From CAZIOH01 sp964540815 (GTDB taxonomy: Bacteria > Myxococcota_A > Polyangia > Fen-1088): 26,861 bases of DNA. Positions 1 through 8,470 of the stretch are shown here, piece after piece. The DNA lies in the NCBI GenBank assembly GCA_964540815.1, contig CAZIOH010000096.1, forward strand, positions 1 through 26,861, in the 5' to 3' direction. Both the position numbers and the translations under genes were made by a program. Every line of letters starts with the position of its first letter. Within the stretch, counting starts at the first letter, position 1. Under the pieces are notes generated by a model, which did no database searches, was not told where the DNA came from, and saw only the letters and a list, made by a program, of their open reading frames with translations.

Positions 1-157
1 CGTTGTGCATGAGGATTCGCCCGTCGGCGAGGCGCGCGAGGACCATCACGCGCTTGTTGTAGGCGTTCATCCGCCCCTCGACGCGCCACAGGTTGGGCGC
101 GAGGACCTCGATCGGCGCGTGGGGAAGGACGGTCCAACGGCGAAATCCGACGGCCAT
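1..157 (-). CDS. DUF4336-like protein, N-terminal fragment (cut by window edge)
   Basis: An open frame runs from an ATG at 157 to the left edge with no stop, giving 52 residues of an unfinished protein. The start reads MAVGFRRWTVLPHAPIEVLA, followed by NLWRVEGRM and then RVMVLARLADGRILMHN. The pattern 'L..LWRVEG' then 'RVM.V.RL.DGR....N' resembles the N-terminus of DUF4336-type proteins, a poorly characterised group with a metallo-beta-lactamase-like fold. Most of the protein lies outside the window, so no active-site residues can be checked. It is downstream of and co-directional with the reductase gene that ends at 275, about 117 bp away, so the two may share a transcript. The family call rests on a short N-terminal resemblance only. 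Confidence 0.5.
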   Translation of the reverse strand, partial: MAVGFRRWTVLPHAPIEVLAPNLWRVEGRMNAYNKRVMVLARLADGRILMHN

Positions 158-274
158 GGGGGTGAGCCTACACCGGTGGCAGCTCGGCCCCGGGCGCGCG
201 CGATTCCATCTGGCGCAAGGGCGGTGCCTGTGGAAGGGCGGGCTGCGCCGCGGTCAGGGTCGTGGCGGCCATCC

Positions 275-805
275 TCAGACGCGATACTCGACCTGGACGA
301 GACCGCTCGGGAAGGCCTGGGTCCGCACCAGGGAGAGCGGCTGCTCGATGCCACCCGGCCCGAACAGGCGCACGCCATCGCCGAGCAAGATCGGGATGAT
401 GGAGATCGTGAGGTCGTCGACCAGGCGGGCGGCGAGGAAGTCGCTCACCACCACGCCGCCGTCCACGTAGACCCGGCGGGCGCCCTCGGCGGCCAGACGT
501 TCCAGCAGCGGCGCCGGATCGCCGGCGTGGAACCGTTCTCCGTGCCTCGGCGGCCGGGCGGCGTGGGTCAGGACCACGCACGTCTTGCCGGCGTACGGCC
601 AGGTCGGAAACCCGAGCGCCGTCTCGTAGGTCCGCCGGCCGCAGACGATGGTGTCCACGGCGCCGAAGAAGGCCCCGAAGCCGTAGTCCTCACCGGTCCG
701 CTCGACGGCGCCGAGCCAGTCGATCGTACCATCGCGGCGGGCGATGTGGCCGTCGAGCGACGTGGCGATGAACACCGAGCAACGGGGCCGCAGCATGGCC
801 GTCAT
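275..805 (-). CDS. Dihydrofolate reductase family protein (RibD C-terminal-like)
   Basis: This 176-residue cytoplasmic protein has the fold signature of the DHFR/RibD-C superfamily, NADPH-dependent reductases of the YyaP/YwjB type. Visible marks are the N-terminal strand with SVFIATSLDGHIAR (about residues 10-23), an IDWL segment, TIVCGRRTYE near residue 53, the CVVLTHAARP strand near 76, VYVDGG near 111, and the C-terminal DDLTISIIPILLGDGVRLF. The VYVDGG motif and the IPILLGDG strand are the usual diagnostics. The length (about 175-190 aa) fits. The ATG at 805 is chosen because AGAGG lies 5 nt upstream; a second ATG three codons in is possible. Its substrate cannot be deduced: members of this family are often not true folate enzymes. 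Confidence 0.88.
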   Translation of the reverse strand: MTAMLRPRCSVFIATSLDGHIARRDGTIDWLGAVERTGEDYGFGAFFGAVDTIVCGRRTYETALGFPTWPYAGKTCVVLTHAARPPRHGERFHAGDPAPLLERLAAEGARRVYVDGGVVVSDFLAARLVDDLTISIIPILLGDGVRLFGPGGIEQPLSLVRTQAFPSGLVQVEYRV

Positions 806-907
806 GCCGGCCTCTTATGCCATCATCACGGGGCCGTGGCTGCCGAAAAATGACACCGCCCCTGGTCTCGGGGCGTCCGTGCGGTCAAGCTCGAAACGAG
901 GTCCGCC

Positions 908-1114
908 ATGTCCATCGTCGAGTCATTGAAGCGTCTCGTGGATCCCGTGCAGGCGCGCAAGGAAGAGGCCGAGCGGAAGGCCGCGCGCGAGCAGCCCGTG
1001 CGGGAGGCGGAGGGCCCGCCCGCGTTCCGGTGTCGCGTGTGCGGGCACCTCGGGCGGGACGCGATGTTCTGCTCCGAGTGCCTGGCGGCCACCATGCAGC
1101 CGATCCGCAAGTAG
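908..1114 (+). CDS. Small zinc-ribbon protein
   Basis: This 68-residue protein starts MSIVESLKRLVDPV, continues with a charged, helical Glu/Lys/Arg-rich stretch (residues 15-37), and ends in a compact zinc ribbon. The ribbon has two CxxC knuckles, CRVC and CSEC, separated by ten residues. An AGG-containing ribosome site (cgagg) lies about 6 nt before the ATG. It is divergent from the reductase gene and convergent with the GH9 gene, so it is probably transcribed alone. The four cysteines and the codon bias support a real gene. No enzymatic function can be assigned; metal binding is inferred from the cysteines, and the helical part may serve in protein contacts. Confidence 0.75.
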   Translation: MSIVESLKRLVDPVQARKEEAERKAAREQPVREAEGPPAFRCRVCGHLGRDAMFCSECLAATMQPIRK

Positions 1115-1133
1115 AGCCAGGGCCCCGTCCCCG

Positions 1134-3674
1134 TCAGCGCTCGCTCTTGGCTCGCGTCAACCCGGAGGCGCGTGAGGGCCTCGCCGCTGCCGCCGAGCCC
1201 GATGCCGGCGGCTTGGATCGGGCCTTCTCGTCGAGGAACGCCGCCACCCACGCGAGCGGCGCGTTCCAGTTGATGGTGATCTCGTTCACCGACCAGGCGC
1301 CGCCGTGATCCATGAAGCACTTCTGCGGGGCGCACCCGGCCAGGCCCGCCGACTGCACCCAGGGATCCTGCAGCTCGGAGTTCGGGCCACCCGACAGGAT
1401 TCCTGGCGGGGGCGACGGGTACTTGGCGTTCGCCTGGTGACACCAGAATCGATGGTAGGGGTTCACGAGTGGGCGGTCCCCGTAGCCCGTGACGAAGCTT
1501 TGATCGAGCGGGTTTCGGCCGAGGAGGTAGTCCATCCCCTGGGTCACCCCGTCGAGGTACTTCGGCTCCTGCGTGAAGTCGTAGGCCAGCGCCAGCATGA
1601 GGGCGTTGTTGGCCACGAACGAGTTCGACCCCCAGGGATAGCCCTTCTGGGGGACCGCGAAGGGAAGCCGGTAGCCCTCCTTGGGGATGAGCCCGAGGTA
1701 CACGTCCGCCACGTCCACGATGTTCTTCCGGATGGCGGCCACCTCGGCCTTGGTGAGGCCGTTCGGGACGATGGCCAGCGAGATCGACCCGAGGGCGCGG
1801 GTGTCGCCCCAGGTCATCGAGGTGAACATCCCCGGGTTGTCGGTCCACTCCACGGTGACCTGCTTGAAGTGCTCCGACTTGCGGATGAAGTCGCGGTACG
1901 TCGCCTCCTTGGTGGTGATGAAGAGCTCGGCCGCCGCCCAGTAGAAGTCGTCGCCGAGGTTCTTGTCGTCGTAGGGGCCGCCGCCGTCGCCGCCAGGCGG
2001 GGCGTAGATCTCGGGGTGCTTCTCCGCGGCTGACCAGGCGCGCTCGGCCGCGGCGAGGCACTTCTTCGCGAACTTGGGGTCGAGCTTTCGCCAGATGCGC
2101 GCGGCCTGGGCGGCGTTGGCGGCCAGGTTCAGCGTGGCGGCGGTGCTCGGCGGCTGCAGGTAGCGCGGCAAGGGATCGTCCGGGGGCGACATCACGTCGG
2201 GGGCCCACTTGGCGTCGTGCATCTTGTGGTGGACCATCCCCGCCAGCCGCTCGCCCTCGGGCACCTGCATCTTGAGCTCGAACTCCAGCTCCCATCGGGC
2301 CTCGTCGAGCAGATCGGGGACGCCGTTCTTGTTCTCCGGGATGTTCATCTTCCCGTCGCCGAAGTCGGCGGCGGACCAGCCGAGGGCATTGGTCCGCTCC
2401 CACAGGTCGAGCAAGGTCCAGACCGAGATGCCGGCGTTGACCACGTACTTCCCTTGATCACCGGCGTCGTACCAGCCACCGCTCACGTCGAGGAAGTAGG
2501 TGCAGGCCCGGTCGGCCGCATCCGGTGCGGCGGCCGCCGCCGGGGCGCCTGCCGCACCCGGCGTGGTGGCCGGAGGGGTCGCGGGGGGAAGCGGCAGCGG
2601 CGCGCACGTCACCTGGGTGTCCCCGCGGTTGGGCGGAACGCCGATGTGCCCCGCCGCGCGGGTCCACTTGGGATCCTCGGCGTAGGGCATCTGGATGGGG
2701 ATGCCGCTGCGGTTCTGGTAGTAGAAGGCCAGCGCGTGGTACTTGAGGCGGCCATAGAGGCCGTCGCTGATGTCGAAGGGATGACTGACCGCGCCGGCCG
2801 CCCGCACGGTGAAGCCGGTCCCCTCGACCGCGTAGGTCGAGAAGTCGGCCACCGACACCTGATCGCCCGAGGCCCGGTCCGCGCCAAAGGGGACCGTGGT
2901 CCCCGAGGCCACCACCTGGTTGCGCGCGTCCACCAGCTCCCAGGGGACCGCGGCCGGGTTCTTGACGATGGCGAGCTTGGCCCGCCGCGGGAAGTACCCC
3001 ACCTGGTTGACCAGGACCCCTGGGACGGGGGCGGACTCGGTGTCGGAGGCCTCCGTGTACTGCGGATCGTCGATGCGCACATCGTCGATGCACACCGAGA
3101 ACGGCACCTTGGCCTTGGCCAGCGCGCCGCCGGCGTGAAACGCCATCTCGACCCCGACGCCGTCATCGGTCGCCATGGTGAAGGTTCCCGCGAAGACCTG
3201 GGGAGCCGTGTCGAGGTCGAACAGCAACTTCCAGAACTCGCGGTAGGGAGGCCCGGCGAGGCCAATCTTGAGGTAGGCCCGCGTCTTGTCGGAGGCGTGG
3301 ATCTTGAACTGCACGTGATAGGTGTGACCCTTCTCGAGCAGGAGATTCTGCTGCCGCAGGTGGGCGTCCCACCGGTTGACGCCCTTGTTCTGGATCTCCA
3401 TGCACAGCTCGCCCTTGTCCACGTAGGTGCGACCCGCCGCCGGGGCGGAGAAGGACGCCGTCCAGGGCAGGCTGCGCCCGGGTTGCGCGAAGCTCGAGTT
3501 GCGGATCAGGTTGTGGCCGACGAGAGGCGCCGGCGCATCCGCGGGCGCCAGCCCCGTGGCCTGACCGACCGGTTTCTTCCGGGGCGCCGCCGTACAGCCT
3601 GCCAAACCAGCCGAGGCAGCCAGCGAAGCCATCACCACCAGGGCCCTTCGAGCGCTCATCTTCTTGGTCATCAT
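1134..3674 (-). CDS. GH9 cellulase lipoprotein with N-terminal CBM4/9-like module
   Basis: Secreted endo- or processive beta-1,4-glucanase. A lipoprotein signal peptide ends in LAGC (about residues 23-26). It is followed by a CBM4/9-like beta-sandwich (about 50-210, ending in FSVCIDDVRIDDP), the Ig-like CelD N-terminal domain (about 220-320, beginning VLVNQVGYFPRRAKLA), and a GH9 (alpha/alpha)6 catalytic domain. The catalytic-domain motif GGWYDAGDQGKYV contains the two aspartates D403 and D406. Near the C-terminus are NPYHRFW (the usual PHHR-type site) and WSVNEITINWNAPL with the catalytic acid E798. The mature form is about 820 aa, normal for this architecture. An upstream in-frame ATG at 3785 would add 37 residues before the signal peptide and overlap the GH3 gene, so the ATG at 3674 (or 3671) is preferred; GAGG lies 14 nt upstream. 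It is the last gene of the GH5-GH3-GH9 minus-strand cluster. An Ala/Pro-rich loop (about 365-390) is inserted just before the DAGD motif. Activity on xyloglucan as well as cellulose is possible. Confidence 0.95.
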   Translation of the reverse strand: MMTKKMSARRALVVMASLAASAGLAGCTAAPRKKPVGQATGLAPADAPAPLVGHNLIRNSSFAQPGRSLPWTASFSAPAAGRTYVDKGELCMEIQNKGVNRWDAHLRQQNLLLEKGHTYHVQFKIHASDKTRAYLKIGLAGPPYREFWKLLFDLDTAPQVFAGTFTMATDDGVGVEMAFHAGGALAKAKVPFSVCIDDVRIDDPQYTEASDTESAPVPGVLVNQVGYFPRRAKLAIVKNPAAVPWELVDARNQVVASGTTVPFGADRASGDQVSVADFSTYAVEGTGFTVRAAGAVSHPFDISDGLYGRLKYHALAFYYQNRSGIPIQMPYAEDPKWTRAAGHIGVPPNRGDTQVTCAPLPLPPATPPATTPGAAGAPAAAAAPDAADRACTYFLDVSGGWYDAGDQGKYVVNAGISVWTLLDLWERTNALGWSAADFGDGKMNIPENKNGVPDLLDEARWELEFELKMQVPEGERLAGMVHHKMHDAKWAPDVMSPPDDPLPRYLQPPSTAATLNLAANAAQAARIWRKLDPKFAKKCLAAAERAWSAAEKHPEIYAPPGGDGGGPYDDKNLGDDFYWAAAELFITTKEATYRDFIRKSEHFKQVTVEWTDNPGMFTSMTWGDTRALGSISLAIVPNGLTKAEVAAIRKNIVDVADVYLGLIPKEGYRLPFAVPQKGYPWGSNSFVANNALMLALAYDFTQEPKYLDGVTQGMDYLLGRNPLDQSFVTGYGDRPLVNPYHRFWCHQANAKYPSPPPGILSGGPNSELQDPWVQSAGLAGCAPQKCFMDHGGAWSVNEITINWNAPLAWVAAFLDEKARSKPPASGSAAAARPSRASGLTRAKSER

Positions 3675-3732
3675 CTTCTTCGCGTGAACCTCGGTGTTCG
3701 AGTGTCGTAGCGATCTCACGTCAACCCAATGC

Positions 3733-5625
3733 TCAACCCCACGACAGGCCGAACCCGAGCTCGAACAGCGGCGAATAAGAGGCATCGCCGACGTTGATCG
3801 GGATATCGGCCATCGCGCGCGGCCACGAGAAGGACAGCTTGCCCTGGGGCTTGACCGCCCCGAACATCAGATCGGCGATGCCGCCGCCCTCCGTCCCCGG
3901 CAACCACACCACGAGGAGCGCGCTGGCGGCGTCCAGGACCTCACCGAGGATCAGCGGCCGTCCGGTGATGAGGACCACCACCACCGGCTTGCCGCTCTGC
4001 TTGGCGGCGGCGATGAGCGCCTGATCCTCGTGCGAGAGCTCGAGCTTCGAGCGATCCCCGCTCTCCTCGGCGTAGGGCTCCTCTCCGACCACCACCACCA
4101 CCACGTCGGCCCGGTTGGCCCCGGCGGCATCCTTGGAGAAGTCGAGCCGGGCCTCGCCGACCACCTCGGTGATGGCCTGGCGGATGGTGGTCCCGACGGT
4201 GGTGGCGCCCCGCCGTCCCCGCCACCCCACCGACCAGCCGCCACACTGCATGCCGAGGTCGTCGGCCTTGCTGCCGCACAGGTGCACCCGCGCCTCCTTC
4301 CTGAGTGGCAGCGTGGCGGCATCGTTCTTGAGCAGGACGGCGCTGCGGCGCACCGCCTCCCGGGCGACCGCGCGGTGGGCGGGCGATCCGATCTCGGGGG
4401 TGAGCGCCCGGTCGGTGAACGGCCGCTCCCACAGACCGAAGCGGGCCTTCTGCCGCAAGATGCGGCGAACCGCATCGTCGATGCGCGCCATCGGCACCCG
4501 CCCGGACAGCACCAGGCGCCGCAGGTTGTCGATGAACTGCCGGAACTTGATCGGCACCATCACCATGTCGATGCCCGCGTTGATGGCGGTCTCGATGTCG
4601 CTCGGGTAGTCCCCGGGCAGCAGATCGATCGCCGCCCAGTCGCTGACCACGAATCCCGAGAAGCCGAGCTCACCCTTCAGCAGATCGGTGATGAGCGCGC
4701 GCTGCCCGTGCATCGGTTGCCCGTTCCAGCTGCTGAAGGACACCATCACCGTGGCCACCTCGGCCTTGATGGCGGCCACGTACCCCGGCAAGTGGATCCG
4801 CCGCAGATCCTCCTCGGAGCCATGGGACGCCCCGCGATCCTTGCCGCGCTCGGTTCCCCCGTCGGCCACGAAGTGCTTGGCGCAGGCCATGATCGCGGTC
4901 CCGTCCTGCTTCGAGGGCACCCCGTTTTGCAGCCCGCGGATCGAGGCGGCGCCGAGCGAGGCGACGACCTCGGGTGATTCGCTGAAGCCTTCATAGGTAC
5001 GGCCCCAGCGCTCGTCGCGCGGGACGGCCAGACACGGCGCGAAGGTCCAGTCGATGCCGGTGCCCGCCACCTCGCGCGCGGTGACGCGGCCGATGGCCTC
5101 GACGAGCTCGGGGCTGCGCGTGCACCCGAGGCCCACGTTGTGCGGGAAGATGACGGCGCCGCGCACGCCCCCGTCCCCGTGGACCGCATCGATCCCGTAG
5201 ACCAGAGGAATCCCGAGGCGGGTGCCGAGCGCGCGCGACTGGAAGCCGTCGTAGAGGTCGACCCAGGTGTCGGGGGTGTTGGGCCGCGGCAGCGAGTCGC
5301 CTCCGCTCAGCACCGACCCGAGGAAGAGCTCGGTGATCTCCGAGCCGTCTTTGATGGCACTCCGATCGACCTGGGTCATCTGGCCGATCTTCTCGTCGAG
5401 CGTCATCTGGGCCAGCAGCGCCTCGAGGTCCGGGGCCGGCACGCCGGCGCGGCGGGCCGGCGGCACCTCGATCCCGCGAACCCTCGGAACCAGGCACGAG
5501 GCGGCCGGTGCCAGCGCGACCGCCCCGCGCAGCCAATCGCGCCGCGTGGGGTTGGTCAGGGCGGAGGGCGGGGCGGAGGCGGTCGGGGGGGGCGAGTTCG
5601 GCGTCTGGGGGCGGCGTGCGCGCAT
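3733..5625 (-). CDS. GH3 exo-beta-glucosidase, Tat-exported (ExoP/barley ExoI type)
   Basis: A 630-residue glycoside hydrolase family 3 enzyme expected to release glucose from beta-glucan or cello-oligosaccharide ends. The N-terminus carries a twin-arginine signal, TRRDWLRGAVALAPAASC, whose AASC could be a lipobox. The GH3 N-terminal domain starts near MTLDEKIGQMTQVD. Further marks are DAVHGDGGVRGAVIFPHNVGLG, a substrate-binding KHFVADGG, and the nucleophile D329 in VVSDWAAID. The C-terminal alpha/beta sandwich starts near RRSAVLLKNDAATLPL, includes GGWSVGWRG, and ends PLFELGFGLSW. The GGWS..W motif and the absence of a fibronectin-like C-terminal domain match exo-1,3/1,4-glucanases rather than BglX. 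The open frame extends to a TTG at 5682, but the ATG at 5625 directly precedes a sensible Tat n-region. It lies 53 bp after the GH5 stop and 58 bp before the GH9 start, indicating one operon. Confidence 0.94.
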   Translation of the reverse strand: MRARRPQTPNSPPPTASAPPSALTNPTRRDWLRGAVALAPAASCLVPRVRGIEVPPARRAGVPAPDLEALLAQMTLDEKIGQMTQVDRSAIKDGSEITELFLGSVLSGGDSLPRPNTPDTWVDLYDGFQSRALGTRLGIPLVYGIDAVHGDGGVRGAVIFPHNVGLGCTRSPELVEAIGRVTAREVAGTGIDWTFAPCLAVPRDERWGRTYEGFSESPEVVASLGAASIRGLQNGVPSKQDGTAIMACAKHFVADGGTERGKDRGASHGSEEDLRRIHLPGYVAAIKAEVATVMVSFSSWNGQPMHGQRALITDLLKGELGFSGFVVSDWAAIDLLPGDYPSDIETAINAGIDMVMVPIKFRQFIDNLRRLVLSGRVPMARIDDAVRRILRQKARFGLWERPFTDRALTPEIGSPAHRAVAREAVRRSAVLLKNDAATLPLRKEARVHLCGSKADDLGMQCGGWSVGWRGRRGATTVGTTIRQAITEVVGEARLDFSKDAAGANRADVVVVVVGEEPYAEESGDRSKLELSHEDQALIAAAKQSGKPVVVVLITGRPLILGEVLDAASALLVVWLPGTEGGGIADLMFGAVKPQGKLSFSWPRAMADIPINVGDASYSPLFELGFGLSWG

Positions 5626-5678
5626 GGTTGGACCGTGTATCACATCCGTCGCCGGAACGGGTGGCCGACCCCCTTGCT

Positions 5679-6962
5679 TCAAGGCGAAGCAGCCACGGCG
5701 TCGCCGGCGCCTGCCAGGTGATCGTGGTACGTCAGGGCGTAACCGCTGTTGGGCGTTCCGCTCGCGAAGTCGCGGATGAGGGCCCAGGGCCGCCCTCCCA
5801 TGGTGGCCGGGGGGACCGGCGCCACGCAGGCCCCCCAGGTGTTCCAGGTCCAGGCCAGATATCCGAGGCCGTGCGCGTCCGCCCAGGTCAAGAGCGATCC
5901 GATGAAGGTTCCGCCGCAGGTGGCCTCACCGAGCTCCGTCGTCACGATGGGGACGGCCGCCGCCACCCCGGCGATGACGCTGTCCCAGCACCCGGGGTCG
6001 TTGCAGGCGTTGAAGTTGTAGACGTGCCAGGCGGCGCCGAGGTTGGCGCCCGGATCCACGGGCGCGTAGGTGAGCCACTGCGACAGTGTGTTGGAGTACT
6101 GCAGGGCGCCGGCCAGGACCAGGTTCTTCGAGCCGGTGGCCCGGATGGCGTCGAGCAGGGCCTGCATCCCGATCGCCTGGTACGTGGTGGCGGGCTGCCC
6201 GGTCGGCACCGACAGGTTGGCCGTGCACCCGTCGCGCCAGCAGGACCATCCCGCGACGGAATCGCGGTTGTGGTCCGGGAAGGGCTCGTTGAACAGCTCG
6301 AAGATCACGCCGTCGTCATCGATGAACGTCGTGGCGACGTCGGCCCAGAAGGCGGCCGCGTGATCGGCGTCGGGCATCGGCTGAAGCCGGTCGGCCACGG
6401 TGGTGCCGGGCGCGGCCCAGTGCAGATCGAGGATCGGCACGATGTGGTACTGGTGAAAGAGGTTCACGAAGGCGACGATGGCCTTCCGGTAGGCGTCACC
6501 GGAAAGGGCGGCACCGAGCCCGTTGATGCCGAGCCAGCAGGTCTCGTTGAGTGGGATGCGGACCGCATTGATCTTCCACTCGGCCATCACCCGGATGGAG
6601 GCCAGGGTGGCCGGGCCATCGAAGATCCCGGCCTTGCTGGTGCACTGATACTCGCTGCCGGCGCGGTTCACCCCCCGCAGCTTCACCGTCAGCCCGTCGC
6701 TGTTCTCGATGTGATTGCCGACCACGTGGAGCCCCTGCATGACCGGGCCGACCGGCACGACCGGCGCATCGGGCACGTCCGACAACCCATCGCCGCCGGC
6801 CCCCGAGGTCCCGTCGCTGCCCGGGGGCAAGGTCGAGCCGTAGGTGGGATCCTGGGCGCACCCGGCGGCTGCGGCGGTGGCCCACAGGCAGGCCACCAGC
6901 GTCCATCCGAGGAGAGGCGAGCGACCACGGGCCACGCCGGGCGAGCGAACGTTGAAGAGCAC
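5679..6962 (-). CDS. GH5 endo-beta-1,4-glucanase lipoprotein
   Basis: Cellulase-like GH5 enzyme, about 427 aa. A hydrophobic signal ends in AAAAGC (lipobox) and is followed by a Gly/Pro/Asp-rich linker of about 40 residues. The TIM-barrel begins at GLHVVGNHIENSDGLTVKLRGVNR. GH5 marks are VRIPLNETCW, PILDLHWAAPG, the acid/base glutamate E226 in FELFNEP, HVYNFNACNDPGCW, and the nucleophile E343 in VTTELGE, followed by YLAWTWNTWG. Several cysteines (TCW, SCW, GCT, CND, CGG) suggest disulfides in the exported protein. The start is uncertain: the frame opens at a TTG at 7022, and GTG codons at 6962 and 6935 are both compatible with the signal peptide; no clear ribosome site separates them. It is the first gene of the minus-strand glucanase cluster and divergent from the SGNH/GH31 pair. 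Confidence 0.9.
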   Translation of the reverse strand: MLFNVRSPGVARGRSPLLGWTLVACLWATAAAAGCAQDPTYGSTLPPGSDGTSGAGGDGLSDVPDAPVVPVGPVMQGLHVVGNHIENSDGLTVKLRGVNRAGSEYQCTSKAGIFDGPATLASIRVMAEWKINAVRIPLNETCWLGINGLGAALSGDAYRKAIVAFVNLFHQYHIVPILDLHWAAPGTTVADRLQPMPDADHAAAFWADVATTFIDDDGVIFELFNEPFPDHNRDSVAGWSCWRDGCTANLSVPTGQPATTYQAIGMQALLDAIRATGSKNLVLAGALQYSNTLSQWLTYAPVDPGANLGAAWHVYNFNACNDPGCWDSVIAGVAAAVPIVTTELGEATCGGTFIGSLLTWADAHGLGYLAWTWNTWGACVAPVPPATMGGRPWALIRDFASGTPNSGYALTYHDHLAGAGDAVAASP

Positions 6963-7026
6963 GCGCCCAACGTCTAGTTCCAAAACCCTCCCACCGCAAG
7001 ACGGCGGTCGTGCGTCAACCAACCGG

Positions 7027-7046
7027 CCCCCCGCCTCGGCGGGGGG
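7027..7046. other. GC-rich inverted repeat in divergent intergenic region
   Basis: A perfect inverted repeat has two 9-bp arms (six C, then GCC; GGC, then six G) around a 2-nt centre. It sits in the roughly 180-bp space between the divergent GH5 and SGNH genes. A second short repeat (ACCGC at 6993-6997 with GCGGT at 7004-7008) lies next to it. It has no T-tract on either strand and would fall in the 5' leaders, so it may be a regulatory structure rather than a terminator. Function is unproven. Confidence 0.4.
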
Positions 7047-7144
7047 GAGCCGCGCCTCAAAGCCGTTGCCGGCGGAAGGACTTTGCTCCAGACTCCGCCG
7101 CCGACCACCGGACTCTCTTCAACGCAAGAGGTGAGGACAAACAG

Positions 7145-8464
7145 ATGGAGTCAACGCCACGACCGACCAGACTGCCGGGCTCGCCAGAGGGAAGGGGTGG
7201 GCGCGCCCTCGCCGTGCGGCTCCTCACGGTGGGCCTCGCAGGTGGGGTCCTCGGCTGCGCCGCCAATCCGGTCTACGGTCCGGTCGGTGCCGGCAGCGGG
7301 AGCGGGGGAACGCCGGTCGGCGCCGGGACGGGCGGCGCCGGGGGCGGGAGCCAGACGGCCGCCGGTGGTCGTGGGGTCTACGCGGCCCCGAGCTGCCAGC
7401 CCACGCCCCGAGCAGGGACGCAGATAGCCACCCCCAATCCGATCGTCTCGGTGGGCCGCCCGGTGAAAGCCAGCGCCGGGGTCACGAACCCGGAGAAGAT
7501 CGTCGACGGGCTTTACGATCACTCGGGCATGTCGGTGGCGGTCGCGATGCTCCCGGCGTGGATCGCCATCGAGCTCGCCGCCGGGCCCGAGCGTCTGCTC
7601 CTGACCTGGGCCGACGTGGGGTGGACCGACTACAACACCCCGGCCTCGGGCGGCTCGCCGGCGGACTACACGGTGGCCACCTCGGGCGACTCGACCAACG
7701 GCGTCGACGGCACCTGGGAGACCGTGGCCACGGTGGCCGGGAATCCCGTGCGTGAGCGCGAGCACCGCTTCCCGTTCGCGGGCAAGAACTGGGTCAAGAT
7801 CGCCTTTTCGGCCGCGGTCAACACCGCCGCCAACGCCACCGTGAGCATCGACGAGATCGCCCTTTACGACGTGTCGGCGGCCGGCACCGACCTGCCCGCC
7901 GATTCCTGGTTCTTCATGGGCGACAGCATCACCGTGAACGCGTTTCGCCGGCAGTTCGGGCCCTCGACCAGCTTCTCGGGCCTGGTGGCCGCGGCTCGAC
8001 CGGCGTTCTCCCCGGCGATGCTGGACGGGGGCATCGGCGGGGAGCTGTCGGCCATGGGGGTGGGGCACCTCGCCGACTGGCTCGCGCTCAATCCCGACAT
8101 CCGCAACGTCGGCTTGCTGTACGGCACCAACGACTCGTGGGGTGACAAGCAGGGCGCCGCGGTGACCACCTTCGAGGCCAACATGAACACCATGGTGGAC
8201 ATGGTGCTCGCGAGCGGGCGGGTGCCGATCCTGGCGCGCATCCCCTATTCGACGCAGGCCCCCACCACGCTGCCGATGTTCAACGGGGTCATCGACCGCA
8301 TCAGCACCGCCAACGGCTTGCCTTGCGGGCCCGATCTGTACGCCTGGTTCCGGGACCACCCCGAGGAGATCTCGGCCGATGGCGTGCATCCGAACGACGT
8401 GGGTTACCGGTCGATGAACCGCCTGTGGGCGAACGCGATGCTCGGCCGCTACCTCTCCAACTGA
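7145..8464 (+). CDS. SGNH/GDSL esterase lipoprotein with N-terminal F5/8C-like sandwich domain
   Basis: This 439-residue secreted protein is probably a carbohydrate esterase. The ATG at 7145 has GAGG 8 nt upstream, while the open frame extends to 7010 with unlikely sequence. The signal peptide ends GVLGC (lipobox), then comes a Gly/Ser/Ala linker (about 48-80). Next is a beta-sandwich of about 150 residues resembling F5/8C/CBM domains: NPIVSVGRPVKAS, VTNPEKIVDGLYD, WIAIEL, and a closing VSIDEIALYDVS. The C-terminal SGNH hydrolase has block I FMGDSIT with nucleophile S261, a block II glycine in GGIGGE, block III YGTND, and block V ADGVHPNDVG with D412 and H415. The full Ser-Asp-His triad is therefore visible. 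Acetyl removal from hemicellulose is inferred from the neighbouring GH31, mannanase and CE2 genes. It is followed after 6 bp by the GH31 gene. Confidence 0.9.
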   Translation: MESTPRPTRLPGSPEGRGGRALAVRLLTVGLAGGVLGCAANPVYGPVGAGSGSGGTPVGAGTGGAGGGSQTAAGGRGVYAAPSCQPTPRAGTQIATPNPIVSVGRPVKASAGVTNPEKIVDGLYDHSGMSVAVAMLPAWIAIELAAGPERLLLTWADVGWTDYNTPASGGSPADYTVATSGDSTNGVDGTWETVATVAGNPVREREHRFPFAGKNWVKIAFSAAVNTAANATVSIDEIALYDVSAAGTDLPADSWFFMGDSITVNAFRRQFGPSTSFSGLVAAARPAFSPAMLDGGIGGELSAMGVGHLADWLALNPDIRNVGLLYGTNDSWGDKQGAAVTTFEANMNTMVDMVLASGRVPILARIPYSTQAPTTLPMFNGVIDRISTANGLPCGPDLYAWFRDHPEEISADGVHPNDVGYRSMNRLWANAMLGRYLSN

Positions 8465-8470
8465 TCACGC

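Noticed and set aside
2217..3710. Plus-strand open frame opposite the GH9 gene
   Set aside because: Composition shadow of the GH9 coding strand, with no recognisable domain and no ribosome site.
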